From a bacterium (GTDB lineage Bacteria; Zhuqueibacterota; Zhuqueibacteria; Residuimicrobiales; Oceaniaggregativiventaceae), in contig JAKQNP010000008.1 in NCBI GenBank assembly GCA_029565675.1, positions 1-64,000 of the forward strand: DNA of 64,000 nucleotides, read 5' to 3'. Position numbers and translations under genes: made by a program. Below are positions 54,407 through 62,780 of the stretch, piece by piece. Below the pieces are notes generated by a model. It saw nothing but the letters and a program-made list of their open reading frames with translations. It searched no databases and was not told the origin of the DNA. Within the stretch, counting starts at the first letter, position 1, and every line of letters starts with the position of its first letter.

Positions 54407-57400
54407 GAAGATTTTAATCTCTTCCATGTGGTCGGCGGTGACCAACGCGAGCTCGAACCGCAGATCACTCTTGTCCTGTTTGAGGGTCAATCGCTCGCCG
54501 CCCTTGGCAATCCAACGCCCAATCCAGGGTCGAAAAGCCTCTCCTTTGGGAATGGCGTCCGGCAGAAACTTGCCAACCAGAAGCGAGTCGCGCAGCATCA
54601 CTTCCTGCATTTGTTGTTTCCTGGCCAGCAATTTGATCTCGATATAGGACAGAAGATGTCGCGCTGCAGCCGGCAATGGACCAAAACGATCCTTCATCTC
54701 TCCGCGAATCGCCTCGATTTCAGGCAAATTTTTCGCCAGAATGAGACGTTTGTAGAAATCGATTCGCTCCGCTGGTGAAGAGACATACTTGTCGGGCAGG
54801 TAGGCTTCAGCGTGCACCTCGACCCGCGGTTCAAATTCGGGTGCTTCAGCAGCCGCACTCTCTTCGGGCTGCAATTCGCTGCGCAGTTCCTGAATCGCCT
54901 CCTCGATGATCTTCAAATACATCTCATAACCGAGAGCATCGACAAAGCCGCTTTGGCGCGCTCCAAAAATGTTGCCAGCGCCGCGAATTTCCAAATCGCG
55001 CGCAGCTATTTTATAGCCAGAACCCAAATGCGAGTATTCTTGAATGGCTTGCAAGCGTTTGATCGCCGTCCGGTTCAGGCGCTTTAACGGCGGAATCAGA
55101 AAATAAGCATAGGCTTGCTGCGATGCGCGGCCAACCCGGCCTTTGAGCTGATAGAGCTGGGAGAGTCCAAACCGATCCGCGCGATTGACGATCAGGGTAT
55201 TGGCGTTGGGAACATCGATTCCCGACTCGATGATCATGGTGGTGATCAGACACTGAATCTCGCCAGCCATAAAATTCATCATTACCTTTTCCAGCTGACT
55301 GCTTTCCATCTGGCCGTGCGAAATGCCAAAATTGACCTCCGGAACCAACTCGCGCAAAAAAGCATCGATGGCATAGATGCTCTGCACACGGTTGTGGACG
55401 AAAAAAACCTGGCCGCCGCGATTGACTTCCAACAAAATGGCCTGGCGGATCAAATCACGATCAAAGCGCAAAACTTCGGTTTTGACTGGTATCCGGTTGT
55501 GCGGCGGTGTGTTGATGATGGACATATCGCGTGCACCCATGAGCGCCATCTGCATCGTGCGCGGAATGGGAGTGGCTGAAAGCGACAAGGTGTCGACGTT
55601 GTCTTTCCACAGCTTTAATTTCTCTTTTTGCAGCACACCGAACTTTTGCTCCTCATCAACAATCAACAGACCGAGATTGGCAAATTGCACATCGCTGGAA
55701 AGAAGCCGGTGGGTGCCGATGACCAGATCGATGCGGCCGCCGCGGATCTCTTCAGCCGTTTGCTGCTGCTGCCTCGCATTGCGAAAACGCGAGAGCATTC
55801 CAATCTGTACAGGATAGGGAGAGAGACGATCGCGAAAAGTTTGGTAATGCTGTTGCGCCAAAACAGTCGTCGGCACAAGAACCGCGACCTGCTTGCCGTC
55901 ATTGATCGCCTTGAACGCCGCGCGAATGGCCACTTCCGTTTTACCGAATCCCACATCGCCGCAGATCAAGCGATCCATCGGCCGATCGCTTTCCATGTCT
56001 TCCTTGATTTCCTGAATCGCATTCAACTGATCCACGGTTTCATCGAAAGGAAAACTCGCTTCGAGCTCGTTCTGCCAAACGGTATCCAGGGAATAAGCAT
56101 AACCTTTTTTGATCTGGCGCACGGCATAGAGCTTGATCAACTTTTCGGCAATTTCTTTCACTTGCTGTTTGGTGCGCGATTTCAACCGCTGCCATTCGCT
56201 GGTACCCAACTTGCTCAAGGACGGAACCGTGCTCTCTTTTGAGGTGTACTTTTGTACACAATCCATCTTTTCCAATGGCACATAGAGCGTGTCGCCATCG
56301 CGATACTCGATGATCAGACACTCGCGTTCACGGCCATACGCGGATATATTTTTCAGACCGCGATAAAGACCGATGCCATAATCGACATGCACCACGTAGT
56401 CGCCGTTTTTCAGCTTGAGCAATTCCTGAAAGGAGACCGGGCGAGTTTCGAGCGAGTCGAGACGGTTCAATCGCCGGCGATTGTAAAGCTCGTGATTCGT
56501 AAAGAGAAAAAGGCCGGCATCACGCCAGAGCAAACCTTGAGCGACATTGATCGCGCTGATGCAAAGATCCGGGCAAACCTCCTCCCGCAACAGAATGTTT
56601 TGCAGTCGTTCCGCTTGTGAAGGCGAATCGGCGAGCAAAGCGACCAGCGCTTCTCCTGAACTGGATTGTGTTACACGCTCGAGGTCCTGGAGGAAAAACG
56701 CGCTGTTGCCGTGGTAGCTCGGCGCGTGTTCGATGGCCAAATCGATTGCCGCGTCCATGCTTTCGAGGATCGGAAATTCGATCCGGCTGCAGTGCTGCAG
56801 TTCGCTTTGCAGCTCTGCGGCTGAAAATAAGAATGCGTTGTTTTCGAGTTCTCCTGTGGGGTGATGGGCCGGCGCTTGGCGGCCAAATTCTGCGCTTTCC
56901 TCGCCAGGGAGGCGTTCCGGGTCGAATAGCAGCACCAGGGTATTGGCGGGCAGGTAGCGCAGCAAAGAACTTTCAAGGGGCAGACTTTTGAGGTGCGGTT
57001 CATCCGGCGGCCCGAACGAGCCGGCAGCGCTGAGCGGCACAACAACGAGGCTATCGAGCGGCTCGATGGAGCGCTGTGTTTCGACGTCGAATCGGCGCAT
57101 CGATTCGATCTGATCACCGAAAAACTCGATGCGCACTGGAGCAGATTCGTGCAAGAGATAGATATCGATGATTCCACCGCGCACGCTCAGCTCTCCGGCC
57201 TGGTCAACGCGCTCCTCCCGCACATATCCCATGGACACGAGCCGTTCGATGATGTCGGCGAAATCCATCGCCTTGCCGACCTGCAACCGCAGCGCCTCGG
57301 CGCGGGTGCGCTGCGGAGCGGCGACTTTTTCCAAAAGTGCGCTCACCGAGGTCACCGCAGTAGGCAGCGGCGATTCGAGCAGTTGTTGCAAGGCCTGCAA

Positions 57401-57754
57401 ACGCTTGCCGACCAGTGAAAAGGCGGGTCCGATCTCGTTCCACCGCTGATCGCCGAGCGGGGGGAAATAGACCGCCGGCCTTCCTGGCAGCCACTCAACG
57501 AAATCTTCCTGCAAACTCTTGGCGTCCGCTTCATCGGCGCAGATCGCCAAAAGCGGTCTCGACTGTTGGTTAGAGAGAAGTGCGAGCAGCAAACCGCGCG
57601 CCGGGGCGATGGCACCGCGAACCGCAAATACAGAGCCAGCAGGCAAGGTGGCGCCCTGTTGCAGCAGCCGGACAACAGCGGGACACGTGCGGGCGCGCTG
57701 CAGCACTCGCTGGCGCAGATCGTCTGTGTGGCAGATCAGAGAGCGATCATTCAT
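54389..57754 (-). CDS. mfd: Transcription-repair coupling factor Mfd
   Basis: Mfd removes RNA polymerase stalled at DNA damage and recruits UvrA. The ATG at 57754, near codon 56 of the longer frame, gives 1121 residues, the usual length; the earlier part lies inside murQ. The N-terminal UvrB-like homology region, the RNA-polymerase-interaction domain with DYVVHVDYGIGLYRGL, and the RecG-like translocase with GDVGFGKTEVAIRAAF (Walker A), DEEQKFGV (motif II) and SATPIPRTMQMALMG are all present. The C-terminal TRCF domain ends with DRFGPLPAAARHLLSYIEIK. It overlaps murQ by eight bases. Confidence 0.96.
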   Translation of the reverse strand: MNDRSLICHTDDLRQRVLQRARTCPAVVRLLQQGATLPAGSVFAVRGAIAPARGLLLALLSNQQSRPLLAICADEADAKSLQEDFVEWLPGRPAVYFPPLGDQRWNEIGPAFSLVGKRLQALQQLLESPLPTAVTSVSALLEKVAAPQRTRAEALRLQVGKAMDFADIIERLVSMGYVREERVDQAGELSVRGGIIDIYLLHESAPVRIEFFGDQIESMRRFDVETQRSIEPLDSLVVVPLSAAGSFGPPDEPHLKSLPLESSLLRYLPANTLVLLFDPERLPGEESAEFGRQAPAHHPTGELENNAFLFSAAELQSELQHCSRIEFPILESMDAAIDLAIEHAPSYHGNSAFFLQDLERVTQSSSGEALVALLADSPSQAERLQNILLREEVCPDLCISAINVAQGLLWRDAGLFLFTNHELYNRRRLNRLDSLETRPVSFQELLKLKNGDYVVHVDYGIGLYRGLKNISAYGRERECLIIEYRDGDTLYVPLEKMDCVQKYTSKESTVPSLSKLGTSEWQRLKSRTKQQVKEIAEKLIKLYAVRQIKKGYAYSLDTVWQNELEASFPFDETVDQLNAIQEIKEDMESDRPMDRLICGDVGFGKTEVAIRAAFKAINDGKQVAVLVPTTVLAQQHYQTFRDRLSPYPVQIGMLSRFRNARQQQQTAEEIRGGRIDLVIGTHRLLSSDVQFANLGLLIVDEEQKFGVLQKEKLKLWKDNVDTLSLSATPIPRTMQMALMGARDMSIINTPPHNRIPVKTEVLRFDRDLIRQAILLEVNRGGQVFFVHNRVQSIYAIDAFLRELVPEVNFGISHGQMESSQLEKVMMNFMAGEIQCLITTMIIESGIDVPNANTLIVNRADRFGLSQLYQLKGRVGRASQQAYAYFLIPPLKRLNRTAIKRLQAIQEYSHLGSGYKIAARDLEIRGAGNIFGARQSGFVDALGYEMYLKIIEEAIQELRSELQPEESAAAEAPEFEPRVEVHAEAYLPDKYVSSPAERIDFYKRLILAKNLPEIEAIRGEMKDRFGPLPAAARHLLSYIEIKLLARKQQMQEVMLRDSLLVGKFLPDAIPKGEAFRPWIGRWIAKGGERLTLKQDKSDLRFELALVTADHMEEIKIFLQNDI

Positions 57755-58667
57755 GGTTTTGCACTGCTCGATAGATGAATCCGTCGTTTTTGCGCAGCCG
57801 TTCGTGAGCGGTCGTGCGGTCACAGCTGGTAAGGCGCATGACAATCGCTGTTTTGACATGTCCGGCAGCCTCTCTGAGAAGCTTATCCGCCTCGTCGTAG
57901 GAAAGACCAGGGAAAACATGAATCAGAGTGCGTTTGGACCGCTCTTCCAACTTTTTCGAGGTCATCTGCAGATCGACCATCATATTTTCATAAACCTTTC
58001 CCAGACGGATCATCGCGGTGGTGGTGAGCATATTGAGGACGAGTTTGGTCGCGGTTCCGGCTTTCAGGCGCGTCGATCCCATCAGAACTTCCGGTCCGGT
58101 GAATGGGCAGATCGCCACATCGACCTCGATGTTCATTTTTTGCCGCTGTGTGCAGGTGATATAGAGAGTTTTGCACCCGACGATGCGAGCCTGTTCGATT
58201 GCACCCACCACATAGGGCGTTCGTCGGCTGGCGGCGATGCCGCAGACCACATCCCTGGGCGTGACCTCTTTGGCCATAAGATCTTCGGCGCCCTGTTCAT
58301 AAAGATCTTCGGCGCCTTCCTGGGCGCGCACCAGCGCTTTTTGTCCACCGGCAATCAAGCCTTGCACCATCTCGGGATCGACGCCAAAGGTCGGCGGGCA
58401 TTCAGAGGCGTCGAGCACGCCGAGTCGGCCGCTGGTTCCGGCACCCACATAGATCAAGCGACCGCCGGCCTTAAACGCGCCGAGCAAAATTTCCACCGCC
58501 CTTTCTATATACGGAATCTCGTCGCGTACCGCAACCGCAACCCTGAGGTCTTCGTTGTTCATCATCAGCAGAATGTTGTGCGTGCTTTCGCGGTCGATGT
58601 TGCACGTCGCCTGGTTGCGCTGTTCCGTATCGATCGTTTCAAGCTGATCGAAAATCTCTTTGCTCAC
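57747..58667 (-). CDS. murQ: N-acetylmuramic acid 6-phosphate etherase
   Basis: It cleaves the lactyl ether of N-acetylmuramic acid 6-phosphate in peptidoglycan recycling, giving N-acetylglucosamine 6-phosphate and lactate. The 306-residue SIS-domain protein has ATCNIDRESTHNILLMMNNE at its start, GGRLIYVGAGTSGRLGVLDA, the catalytic-region ECPPTFGVDP and VVCGIAASRRTPYVVGAI. These are the standard MurQ motifs. It overlaps rsmG by 29 bp and mfd by eight. murP/nagZ partners are not in the window. Confidence 0.96.
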   Translation of the reverse strand: MSKEIFDQLETIDTEQRNQATCNIDRESTHNILLMMNNEDLRVAVAVRDEIPYIERAVEILLGAFKAGGRLIYVGAGTSGRLGVLDASECPPTFGVDPEMVQGLIAGGQKALVRAQEGAEDLYEQGAEDLMAKEVTPRDVVCGIAASRRTPYVVGAIEQARIVGCKTLYITCTQRQKMNIEVDVAICPFTGPEVLMGSTRLKAGTATKLVLNMLTTTAMIRLGKVYENMMVDLQMTSKKLEERSKRTLIHVFPGLSYDEADKLLREAAGHVKTAIVMRLTSCDRTTAHERLRKNDGFIYRAVQNHE

Positions 58668-59343
58668 CGTGGACTCCTTTCGGATGGAGGTGATTGCCCC
58701 CGGACATCGACTTGACCATGAACAGGAGGCGAGGGACTGAATCGATGACCAGCGGAAAGAATTGTATATCGACTGCGGTTTTCTTCTGCAGCAGCCGCGC
58801 CTCTTCGTGACCGCCTTCGCCTTTAAGGGCCAACAAGAGAGTATGCGGTTGCCGGAAGGGTTCGCTCCATTGCCAAAGATCGATCAACGGAGCGACGGCT
58901 CGTGCCGCCACCAAGTCTACCGAATAGCGCCCCGGCGGCACCTTTTCAGCCCGCTCGTTCAGGACAACCGCGTTTTCCAGGCGCAGGCAATCGATTGCCT
59001 GCTGCAAAAAAAGCGCTTTGCGCTGTTTGGATTCGGCCAACAGCAAAACCATCGATGGTTCGAAAATTTTGAGCGGAATACCGGGAAAGCCCGCCCCAGC
59101 CCCCAGATCCAACAGCCGGCAACCGGCTCGCCAGATCGGCGCTTGGCGAAAGGCCAGCGAATCGCGAATATGGCGGGAGACCAGACGCCTGGCGTCTTGC
59201 GCCGAGACCAAATTGGTGTGGCGGTTGTAATTCTCGAGCAATTCGATATAGAGCGTCAGCTGCCGTTCTTGTTCGGGGGTCAGCGAAAACTCGATTACCA
59301 ATTGCTGGAGAGCTATGGCGTTTTCAGCAAACATACCCGTCAC
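58639..59343 (-). CDS. rsmG: 16S rRNA (guanine527-N7)-methyltransferase
   Basis: Also called GidB, it methylates G527 of 16S rRNA. The 234-residue protein has NRHTNLVSAQDARRLVSRHI, the SAM motif LLDLGAGAGFPGIPLKI, ESKQRKALFLQQAI and LVAARAVAPL, all family features. The start is a GTG at 59343; an ATG at 59334 with GGAA upstream is a good alternative. The rsmG-mnmG order is one of the best-conserved origin-proximal gene pairs. A parS palindrome fills the 45-bp gap to mnmG. Confidence 0.95.
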   Translation of the reverse strand: MTGMFAENAIALQQLVIEFSLTPEQERQLTLYIELLENYNRHTNLVSAQDARRLVSRHIRDSLAFRQAPIWRAGCRLLDLGAGAGFPGIPLKIFEPSMVLLLAESKQRKALFLQQAIDCLRLENAVVLNERAEKVPPGRYSVDLVAARAVAPLIDLWQWSEPFRQPHTLLLALKGEGGHEEARLLQKKTAVDIQFFPLVIDSVPRLLFMVKSMSGGNHLHPKGVHGEQRDFRSA

Positions 59344-59372
59344 TTTCCGCTATCATCGCGGTCGGCGCAAGT

Positions 59373-59388
59373 GGTTTCACGTGAAACA
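59373..59388. promoter_or_regulatory. ParB-type parS palindrome, site 1
   Basis: The sequence reads GGTTTCACGTGAAACA. It matches the widely conserved bacterial parS consensus TGTTTCACGTGAAACA at 15 of 16 positions, and its inner 14 bp are a perfect palindrome. It lies between mnmG and rsmG. Confidence 0.85.
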
Positions 59389-61269
59389 TCACCGCGGCTT
59401 ACCGCTGCGCAAAGCCATCATCAGAATGGCCAGATCGGATTGCGACACGCCGAGTATTCGACTGGCCTGGCCGAGCGTTGCCGGCCGAATGCGCGACAAC
59501 TTTTCCCGACCCTCCGTGGATAGCGATGCCAGGCGCTGGTAGTCCCAATGCTCGGGAATGCGCACCTCTTCCATTTGCCGCATCTTTTCCACTTGATTGC
59601 GCTGTCGCTGCAAAAAACCCTCATATTTGATTTCGATTTGGATTTGCTCGCGCACGCGCCGCCAAAAGGGATCCGCATCGACACGAAAGAGCGGGTGTTC
59701 GGAAAGGCCGGCAAAATCGGTCAATTCGATCTCCGGTCGTTTGAGCAATTTGGCGACCGATTCTTTGCCTTGCAGCGGAGCGCTGTGCCGTTTTTCCAAC
59801 ACCGGCGCCACATCGGCCATCTCGGGTTTGAATGTCTCGAGTTGGCAGCGTTGCTCGTCGATCGCCGCTTGCAAGCGATCGACCTGCGAGTTGGCGCCAT
59901 CGGAGATCAATCCCAGGCGATGACCGCAGCGCATCAACCGCAGATCGGCGTTGTCTTGCCGCAGCAACAGACGGAACTCCGCGCTCGAGGTAAACATGCG
60001 ATAGGGTTCATGCAGTTCTTTGGAAACCAGATCATCGATCAAGACGCCGATGTAGGCCTGTGAACGGTCGAGGATAAAGGGCTCCTCGCCGCGCAGCTTG
60101 AGTGCTGCATTGATGCCGGCCACCAACCCTTGTGCCGCTGCCTCTTCATATCCTGAGGTGCCGTTGACCTGGCCGGCCAAATAGAGGCTTGCCGCGGTTT
60201 TGCATTCCAGCGTCGGATAGAGCTGCGTCGGCGGAAAATAATCGTATTCGACTGCATAACCCAGACGAGTGATATGGGCGCGCTGCAGGCCGGCCACCGA
60301 GCGCAGGGCGCTGGTTTGGATGTCTTCCGGCAGGCTGGTTGCAAAACCGTTGACATAGTATTCTGCCGTCTGGCGGCCTTCCGGTTCGAGAAAAATCTGG
60401 TGCTGCTCGCGGTCGCTGAACCGGACGATTTTGTCCTCGATAGACGGGCAATAGCGGGGTCCGACCCCCTGGATCACACCGGTGTAAAGCGGCGAGCGGT
60501 CGAGTCCGCTGCGCAGGATTTCATGGGTTTTGGGATTGGTGCGCGTCAGGTAGCAGGGCAATTGTTCGATGTCGAGCCTTTCGTGCCGATAGCTGAAAGG
60601 CTGGGGATGGGGATCGCCGTCCTGGCGTTCGATGGCGGCAAAGTCGATGGTGCGGCCGTCGACGCGGGGCGGGGTGCCGGTTTTGAGTCGGCCTTTCTGC
60701 AAACCGAGCCTTTCCAAACTCGCAGTCAAACCGCAGGCGGCCAAATCACCCGCCCTGCCGCCACGGATTTGCCGCAATCCGACATGCATCAGGCCGTTGA
60801 GAAAAGTGCCGACCGTAAGAATAACCGCATGCGATGAAATTTCGCCGCCGACATCACTGCGCACGCCGACCACTTTCTCGCCGTCCCACAGCAGATCGAC
60901 CACTTGCATCTGCCGTAAATCGAGCCGCTCTTGCGATTCCAGGCTCTGCATCATTTCCCGGCTGTAAAGGAGTCGATCGTTCTGGGTGCGCGGAGACCAT
61001 ACTGATGGTCCTTTGGCGGTATTGAGCATGCGGAACTGCACAGCTGAACGGTCGGCGATTGCGGCCATCTCACCACCCAGGGCATCGATCTCTTTGACCA
61101 GATGGCCTTTGGCCAAACCGCCGATCGCCGGGTTGCAGGACATCTGGGCGACGGTAAAGAGATTGATGGTCGTCAGCAGCGTTCTGGCGCCCATGCGGCT
61201 GGCGGCCAAGGCCGCTTCACATCCGGCATGCCCGGCACCAACGACGATGATGTCGTAATCGATGTTCAT
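59389..61269 (-). CDS. mnmG: tRNA uridine-5-carboxymethylaminomethyl(34) synthesis enzyme MnmG
   Basis: Also called GidA, this flavoprotein modifies the wobble uridine of several tRNAs with MnmE. The ATG at 61269 gives 626 residues, the family length; the frame is open to 61317 but would cross the second parS. The FAD-binding motif VVGAGHAGCEAALAASRMG starts near residue 8, SCNPAIGGLAKGHLVKEIDA and MLNTAKGPSVWSPRTQND follow, and the C-terminal helical domain is complete. Both flanking intergenic gaps carry parS sites. mnmE lies directly upstream. Confidence 0.97.
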   Translation of the reverse strand: MNIDYDIIVVGAGHAGCEAALAASRMGARTLLTTINLFTVAQMSCNPAIGGLAKGHLVKEIDALGGEMAAIADRSAVQFRMLNTAKGPSVWSPRTQNDRLLYSREMMQSLESQERLDLRQMQVVDLLWDGEKVVGVRSDVGGEISSHAVILTVGTFLNGLMHVGLRQIRGGRAGDLAACGLTASLERLGLQKGRLKTGTPPRVDGRTIDFAAIERQDGDPHPQPFSYRHERLDIEQLPCYLTRTNPKTHEILRSGLDRSPLYTGVIQGVGPRYCPSIEDKIVRFSDREQHQIFLEPEGRQTAEYYVNGFATSLPEDIQTSALRSVAGLQRAHITRLGYAVEYDYFPPTQLYPTLECKTAASLYLAGQVNGTSGYEEAAAQGLVAGINAALKLRGEEPFILDRSQAYIGVLIDDLVSKELHEPYRMFTSSAEFRLLLRQDNADLRLMRCGHRLGLISDGANSQVDRLQAAIDEQRCQLETFKPEMADVAPVLEKRHSAPLQGKESVAKLLKRPEIELTDFAGLSEHPLFRVDADPFWRRVREQIQIEIKYEGFLQRQRNQVEKMRQMEEVRIPEHWDYQRLASLSTEGREKLSRIRPATLGQASRILGVSQSDLAILMMALRSGKPR

Positions 61270-61284
61270 GCTCCGATTCCGCAC

Positions 61285-61300
61285 TGTTCCACGTGAAACA
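61285..61300. promoter_or_regulatory. ParB-type parS palindrome, site 2
   Basis: The sequence reads TGTTCCACGTGAAACA, which fits the parS consensus TGTTNCACGTGAAACA at every position. It lies in the 32-bp gap between mnmE and mnmG, 1.9 kb from site 1. Confidence 0.9.
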
Positions 61301-61301
61301 T

Positions 61302-62702
61302 CTATTTGCCTATACAAAAACGAGAAAAAATATCGTGTAAAATTTCTTCAGAGGTCACTTCACCGGTCAATCGCCCCAGGGCGTCGAGCGCTTGGCGCAG
61401 ATCGAACGCGATAAATTCACCGGAGAGTCGGCTTTCAACGGACTGCTCAGCGTTTTGCAACGCTGTTTGACAATCCTGTAGCGCGTGCAGATGGCGGATT
61501 TTGCTGATCAGTGGCTCTTCGCGCAAAACTGCAAGGGAGGGAGCCCACGCGAGCATCGCTTGTTTGAGAAGATCCATGTTCTGGCCGGTTTGGGCCGAAA
61601 TGGACAAGGCCGGCAACGGCAACGCTTGCAGGGTTTGGCGGTTTTCCGGCATAAGCGAGATGTCGCTTTTGTTGAAAACGGCGATGGCGCGATCGAGTCG
61701 TTGTTCAGCTGCCTGCAACAACCGGCGATCATCACTGTCCAGAGGTTGGCTGCCGTCCACAACAACGAGCCACAGATCGGCGTTTTCCATGGCAGAGGTC
61801 GCTCTTTCGATGCCGATTTTCTCCACCGGATCGTCGCTGTGCCGGATGCCGGCAGTATCGATCAAGCGGAAATGCACTCCGCCCAAATCGATTTGTTCCT
61901 CCAGGGTGTCGCGGGTGGTGCCGGGAAATTCGCTGACGATCGCCCGGTCGTGCTGTAAAAATTGATTGAGCAAACTGCTCTTGCCGACATTGGGACGGCC
62001 CAATATGGCGGTAGCGATTCCTTCCGCCAACAAACGGCCATGTTGATAACCTGACATCAGACGGCTGATTTTTGCACGCAGCGCCTCGATGTTGATCTTG
62101 AGCTTGCTGCGGTCGACAAACTCAACGTCTTCGGAAAAATCGAGTTCCACCTCCAACAGCGCACACTGCTCCTTCAGGTCGTCGCGCAAATGGTGCAGAT
62201 CCCTCGACAACCAACCCTGCAGATTCTGAAGAGACAATCGGTGCTCTGCTGCCGTCTGCGCGCGGATCAAATCATCGATCGCTTCAGCTTGCACCAGGTC
62301 GATTTTGCCGTTGATAAACGCTCGGCGGGTAAACTCTCCCGGTTGCGCCGGCCTGGCGCCCGCTTCGCACAGGCGCTTGAGGATTTGCTGTACGATATAA
62401 GGGCTGCCATGGCAACTGATTTCGACCACATCCTCGCCGGTGTAGCTGTGTGGCGCGATAAATTTGCTCACCAACACCCGGTCGATCAACTGATCCTGTC
62501 CGCCCGTTTCGCGCAAACTCGCGAAAATCTGCCGATGCGACGGCAGTTGGTCGAATTCTCGTTTTCGCTTGAGCAATTGGCCGGCAACGGAAAAGGCCTG
62601 CGGTCCGCTGACACGGATAAGGGCCAAGGCCGCCATGCCCGCGGCGGTCGCCGGCGCGGCGATCGTATCGCCGAGTAGCAGATCTCTCATGGTGTTGGGC
62701 AT
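61302..62702 (-). CDS. mnmE: tRNA modification GTPase MnmE
   Basis: Also called TrmE, it works with MnmG on wobble uridines using a folate cofactor. The 466-residue protein has the N-terminal folate-binding domain (DTIAAPATAAGMAALALIRV), the helical domain, and an inserted Ras-like G domain with GRPNVGKSSLL, DTAGIRHSDDPVEKIGIERA and NKSDI. The last residues FCIGK carry the conserved C(I/L)GK cysteine. The start may be the ATG at 62702 or one at 62690; neither has a strong ribosome site. It follows yidC after a terminator. Confidence 0.97.
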   Translation of the reverse strand: MPNTMRDLLLGDTIAAPATAAGMAALALIRVSGPQAFSVAGQLLKRKREFDQLPSHRQIFASLRETGGQDQLIDRVLVSKFIAPHSYTGEDVVEISCHGSPYIVQQILKRLCEAGARPAQPGEFTRRAFINGKIDLVQAEAIDDLIRAQTAAEHRLSLQNLQGWLSRDLHHLRDDLKEQCALLEVELDFSEDVEFVDRSKLKINIEALRAKISRLMSGYQHGRLLAEGIATAILGRPNVGKSSLLNQFLQHDRAIVSEFPGTTRDTLEEQIDLGGVHFRLIDTAGIRHSDDPVEKIGIERATSAMENADLWLVVVDGSQPLDSDDRRLLQAAEQRLDRAIAVFNKSDISLMPENRQTLQALPLPALSISAQTGQNMDLLKQAMLAWAPSLAVLREEPLISKIRHLHALQDCQTALQNAEQSVESRLSGEFIAFDLRQALDALGRLTGEVTSEEILHDIFSRFCIGK

Positions 62703-62720
62703 TTCTGCGCGAATCTTACA

Positions 62721-62754
62721 TAAAAGCCCTGCCTGGGTTCGTCACAAGCAGGGC
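62721..62754 (-). terminator. Probable intrinsic terminator between yidC and mnmE
   Basis: On the minus strand GCCCTGC and GCAGGGC pair over 7 bp around a 15-nt loop and are followed by TTTTA. The T run is short, so it may be leaky. Confidence 0.6.
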
Positions 62755-62780
62755 GTCGATTTGCGTTGGCCAAACCGCGT

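Noticed and set aside
57755-57919. Longer N-terminus of mfd
   Set aside because: These 55 codons lie inside murQ in another frame and do not resemble the Mfd N-terminus.
57519-58715. 398-codon plus-strand frame opposite murQ and mfd
   Set aside because: Both minus-strand genes are confidently identified; the frame is a shadow.
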